7,058 nt of DNA, taken from positions 1 through 7,058 of the forward strand of contig CAZOIA010000259.1 of assembly GCA_964579675.1 (NCBI GenBank), in the 5' to 3' direction. The DNA comes from CAZOIA01 sp964579675. GTDB taxonomy: Bacteria; Planctomycetota; Phycisphaerae; UBA1845; PWPN01. Positions 5,577 through 7,058 of the stretch are shown in pieces (position 1 is the first letter of the stretch; every line of letters begins with the position of its first letter). The notes beneath the pieces were generated by a model, which saw only the letters and a program-made list of their open reading frames with translations, ran no database searches and was not told the DNA's origin. A program made the translations under genes and the position numbers.

Positions 5577-6437
5577 TCAGGCACGACGACGACGCAACAG
5601 ACCCAAACCCGCACCCGCCATCAACAGCACCAGGCTCGCCGGCTCGGGGGTGATCAGGACTCTGTCAAAGGCAGCGCCTGCCTCCGCGGGCGTATAGCCA
5701 GAGATCAGCTTGGGGCCCTCCAGTTTGAACTGAGCAACGGTGCCGTTGAAAGCAGCATCCTTATGACCGATGTGCGAACCGACGTACGTCATAGCTCCAG
5801 TATCCCTGTGCTCCCAGTACAGGTCATACGTCATCGTGGCCTCGGTGTAGTCAATCCGCCAATGGATCCAATCGAAGGCAGCATGGCCCTTCAGGCCGAT
5901 GTCGATATTGCCAGGCAACAAGCCATTCATGACGTAGAGCATGTCCCGCTCGTTCATGCGGAACTCGTTGGCCCCCGGCTCATACTTCACGTGCAAGGCC
6001 CTCTTGCCATTGCTGTCCCGCAACAGGACTTGAAACTGGTTTTGCCACCTGTAATGTGGCTCCCCGAGCAGATTGACACAGAACTCGAGCCTCCAGTCAC
6101 CAGTGAACGGATCCAAGTCGCGCTGAATGGCTTTCGTGCCCTCTTCGGCCAGCGAGCCCGCCAGCCCGTGCTGGTCAGGATCGCTCTGATGGCAAGGCGG
6201 CGCCGGATTGTGCGAGCAGCCACCTTCAAGCACCTGAAAGACACTGGAGCCGACCCACGGACCCGCCCAGCCGTTTACGGCTGAGCCCTGGCCCACCAGA
6301 TTACCGAGTTGGTAATTAGGCGCAATCTCGCCCGGCTCCAGCGGGGTCGAATTGAACCCGCAATAAGCGTACGGGACTGCGTAAGCGGTGCTGGCCAAGC
6401 CCAGCACCAAAACCATACACAACAGTTTTCTGAACAT
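5577..6437 (-). CDS. ConA/LamG-like PEP-CTERM protein, copy B (tail-swapped duplicate)
   Basis: A 286-residue protein from the ATG at 6437, chosen over 6443 because AAGGAGG (6450-6444) is 6 nt away from the former and abuts the latter. Signal peptide (1-20), body and PEPASL are identical to copy A at protein and DNA level. The tail after the motif is VLLMAGAGLGLLRRRRA, one residue longer than copy A's, and is identical in DNA to the tail of the right-edge gene. It is therefore a chimera: body from copy A, sorting tail and 3' flank from the neighbour. Both parts are in frame and look functional, so it probably makes an exported, sorted protein equivalent to copy A at higher dosage. The complete lack of differences points to a very recent event. 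Confidence 0.92.
   Translation of the reverse strand: MFRKLLCMVLVLGLASTAYAVPYAYCGFNSTPLEPGEIAPNYQLGNLVGQGSAVNGWAGPWVGSSVFQVLEGGCSHNPAPPCHQSDPDQHGLAGSLAEEGTKAIQRDLDPFTGDWRLEFCVNLLGEPHYRWQNQFQVLLRDSNGKRALHVKYEPGANEFRMNERDMLYVMNGLLPGNIDIGLKGHAAFDWIHWRIDYTEATMTYDLYWEHRDTGAMTYVGSHIGHKDAAFNGTVAQFKLEGPKLISGYTPAEAGAAFDRVLITPEPASLVLLMAGAGLGLLRRRRA
5631..5648. repeat. 18-bp PEP-motif junction repeat
   Basis: The sequence caggctcgccggctcggg occurs at 3679-3696, 4544-4561, 5631-5648 and 6718-6735. On the minus strand, in frame in all four genes, it reads CCC GAG CCG GCG AGC CTG (PEPASL). The last three sites bound the two tandem repeat units exactly, so this is the inferred crossover segment. Confidence 0.85.
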
Positions 6438-6443
6438 GCTCAT

Positions 6444-6450
6444 CCTCCTT
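6444..6450 (-). promoter_or_regulatory. Shine-Dalgarno site that decides the start of copy B
   Basis: AAGGAGG lies 6 nt before the ATG at 6437 and has no gap to the ATG at 6443. It is identical to the site before copy A. Confidence 0.75.
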
Positions 6451-6473
6451 TTCCTGTTCTGCTAAAAACTTCC

Positions 6474-6556
6474 TGCCCATCCATCTCACCCTCCCGTCCC
6501 GGTTGTTTGACGGGCTGAAGCCCGCCAGCTCTGTCCCCGGGACGAAAGGATGGGCA
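6474..6556 (-). promoter_or_regulatory. 83-bp nested inverted repeat upstream of copy B
   Basis: The duplicated counterpart of the element at 5387-5469, with the same three nested stems and the same following T-run and Shine-Dalgarno site. Because it lay before the ancestral gene prior to duplication, it is more naturally read as a leader element of this gene, or as the 3' end of the right-edge gene, than as something created by the duplication. Confidence 0.55.
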
Positions 6557-6663
6557 CAGAATTCACCTGGGCCGACCGAAACTGGCCCGGCTCCCGTTCC
6601 GTTTCCCTCGCCAATAAGGGTGGTTCGACGGTACCGACATTAACCGGACCTTCTTCTCCAGCC

Positions 6664-7058
6664 TCAGGCACGACGACGACGCAACAGACCCAAACCCGCA
6701 CCCGCCATCAACAGCACCAGGCTCGCCGGCTCGGGCACGCCAAGGAGGCGGATGTCGTCGATGAAATGCGGCTCGAAAATGTTCATCACAAAATCGACGG
6801 CAAAAACGGTGTTCAGGTTCACAAGATCATAGCCACCGGGCTTCTCCCACCACCGTGAGCCCTGGATGAGGTCTGCGTTCTTGAGATCGTCAGCATCGTA
6901 GGTGGTTCGCCACCACTCCCCCTGGTCGACGTCTCCCCTGAACACGAGGTTGTAGGTCCGCACGCGGGCCAGGTCGTAGGGACTTCCAGGTTCCCTGATG
7001 TACCAGTCGAGCCACCCTTGGCTGTGCTCGTTGGATTGGTACGTGCTGGTGTTGAACT
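6664..7058 (-). CDS. PEP-CTERM protein, C-terminal part (N-terminus beyond the window)
   Basis: The frame is open from the right edge to a TGA at 6664-6666, giving 130 residues; the start is outside the window. The visible body (WLDWYIREPG, then SRWWEKPGGYDLVNLN, then FAVDFVMN and FIDDIRLLGVP) aligns with residues about 396-497 of the large protein at the left (FYIRAPG, RWWENPGTYELENLNG, FAVNFVFN, FIDDIRLYGLP). So it belongs to the same uncharacterised extracellular domain family, probably a beta-sandwich. The tail is PEPASL, a hydrophobic helix and RRRRA. The last 23 residues, PEP onward, match copy B exactly in DNA up to the PEP codons. Exported and likely exosortase-processed; ligand unknown. 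It is 226 bp upstream of copy B. Confidence 0.88.
   Translation of the reverse strand, partial: FNTSTYQSNEHSQGWLDWYIREPGSPYDLARVRTYNLVFRGDVDQGEWWRTTYDADDLKNADLIQGSRWWEKPGGYDLVNLNTVFAVDFVMNIFEPHFIDDIRLLGVPEPASLVLLMAGAGLGLLRRRRA

Larger units (their letters stand above)
4544..5648. repeat. Tandem direct repeat, left copy (1105 bp, period 1087)
   Basis: I compared this stretch with 5631-6735 line by line and saw no difference. It covers the body of copy A from its PEP codons upward, its start region, the whole spacer, and the tail of copy B through its PEP codons. The match breaks at 4543 (g against c) and after 5648 (g against c). The two copies overlap by 18 bp at 5631-5648, the mark of a duplication formed between short direct repeats. 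Confidence 0.95.
5631..6735. repeat. Tandem direct repeat, right copy (1105 bp, period 1087)
   Basis: The partner of 4544-5648 with no visible base difference. It covers copy B's body, its start region and spacer, and the tail of the right-edge gene through its PEP codons. Right of 6735 the sequence turns into the unrelated body of that gene. Confidence 0.95.

Noticed and set aside
5463..6284. 273-codon plus-strand open frame over copy B and the spacer
   Set aside because: It is antisense, in register, to copy B and runs through the non-coding spacer. A part of it recurs over copy A only because of the duplication.
4544..6735. Insertion sequence or transposon as the cause of the duplication
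   Set aside because: The unit contains no transposase, its ends are not inverted repeats and there is no target-site duplication. The 18-bp shared junction inside coding sequence fits homologous or unequal exchange better.
1..7058. CRISPR array, tRNA, rRNA, toxin-antitoxin pair or phage genes
   Set aside because: No short regularly spaced repeats, tRNA-like cloverleaf, rRNA signature or small gene pair was seen on either strand.

Overview
The window looks like a piece of a high-GC bacterial chromosome, most likely from a planctomycete (Phycisphaerae-like) or another member of the PVC group. The evidence is a run of secreted proteins ending in PEP-CTERM sorting tails (PEP, hydrophobic helix, RRRRA), beside a large multidomain secreted protein carrying a dockerin-like calcium loop. 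The assignment rests on architecture only, because no rRNA, tRNA or housekeeping gene is present.

All five genes read on the minus strand. From right to left they are: the C-terminal part of a PEP-CTERM protein (window edge to 6664); a ConA/LamG-like PEP-CTERM protein, copy B (6437-5577); a near-identical copy A (5350-4493); a DNRLRE-like PEP-CTERM protein (4269-3628); and a very large secreted protein starting at 3074 and running off the left edge (at least 1024 residues). The large frame has no stop in the window. The long plus-strand open frame over the same DNA is an antisense shadow of it. Spacers are 223-553 bp, so these are probably separate transcription units or a loose array rather than a tight operon.

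The main discovery is a perfect tandem duplication. Bases 4544-5648 recur without a visible difference at 5631-6735, a period of 1087 bp. The two copies share an 18-bp junction that encodes the PEP motif (PEPASL). Copy B therefore has the body of copy A and the tail of the right-hand neighbour. This is what unequal crossing-over between two PEP-CTERM tail sequences would leave. The same 18-mer occurs in all four PEP-CTERM genes here, so the sorting-signal DNA may act as a recurrent recombination point for gene duplication and tail swapping.

Other structure includes an 83-bp nested inverted repeat upstream of copies A and B, a 16-bp perfect hairpin and a conserved 28-bp block downstream of PEP-CTERM stops, and a domain shared between the large protein and the right-edge protein. 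The proteins are probably exported and surface-held or matrix-associated, with carbohydrate-binding or adhesive folds. No enzyme active site was recognised, and no exosortase gene lies in the window.
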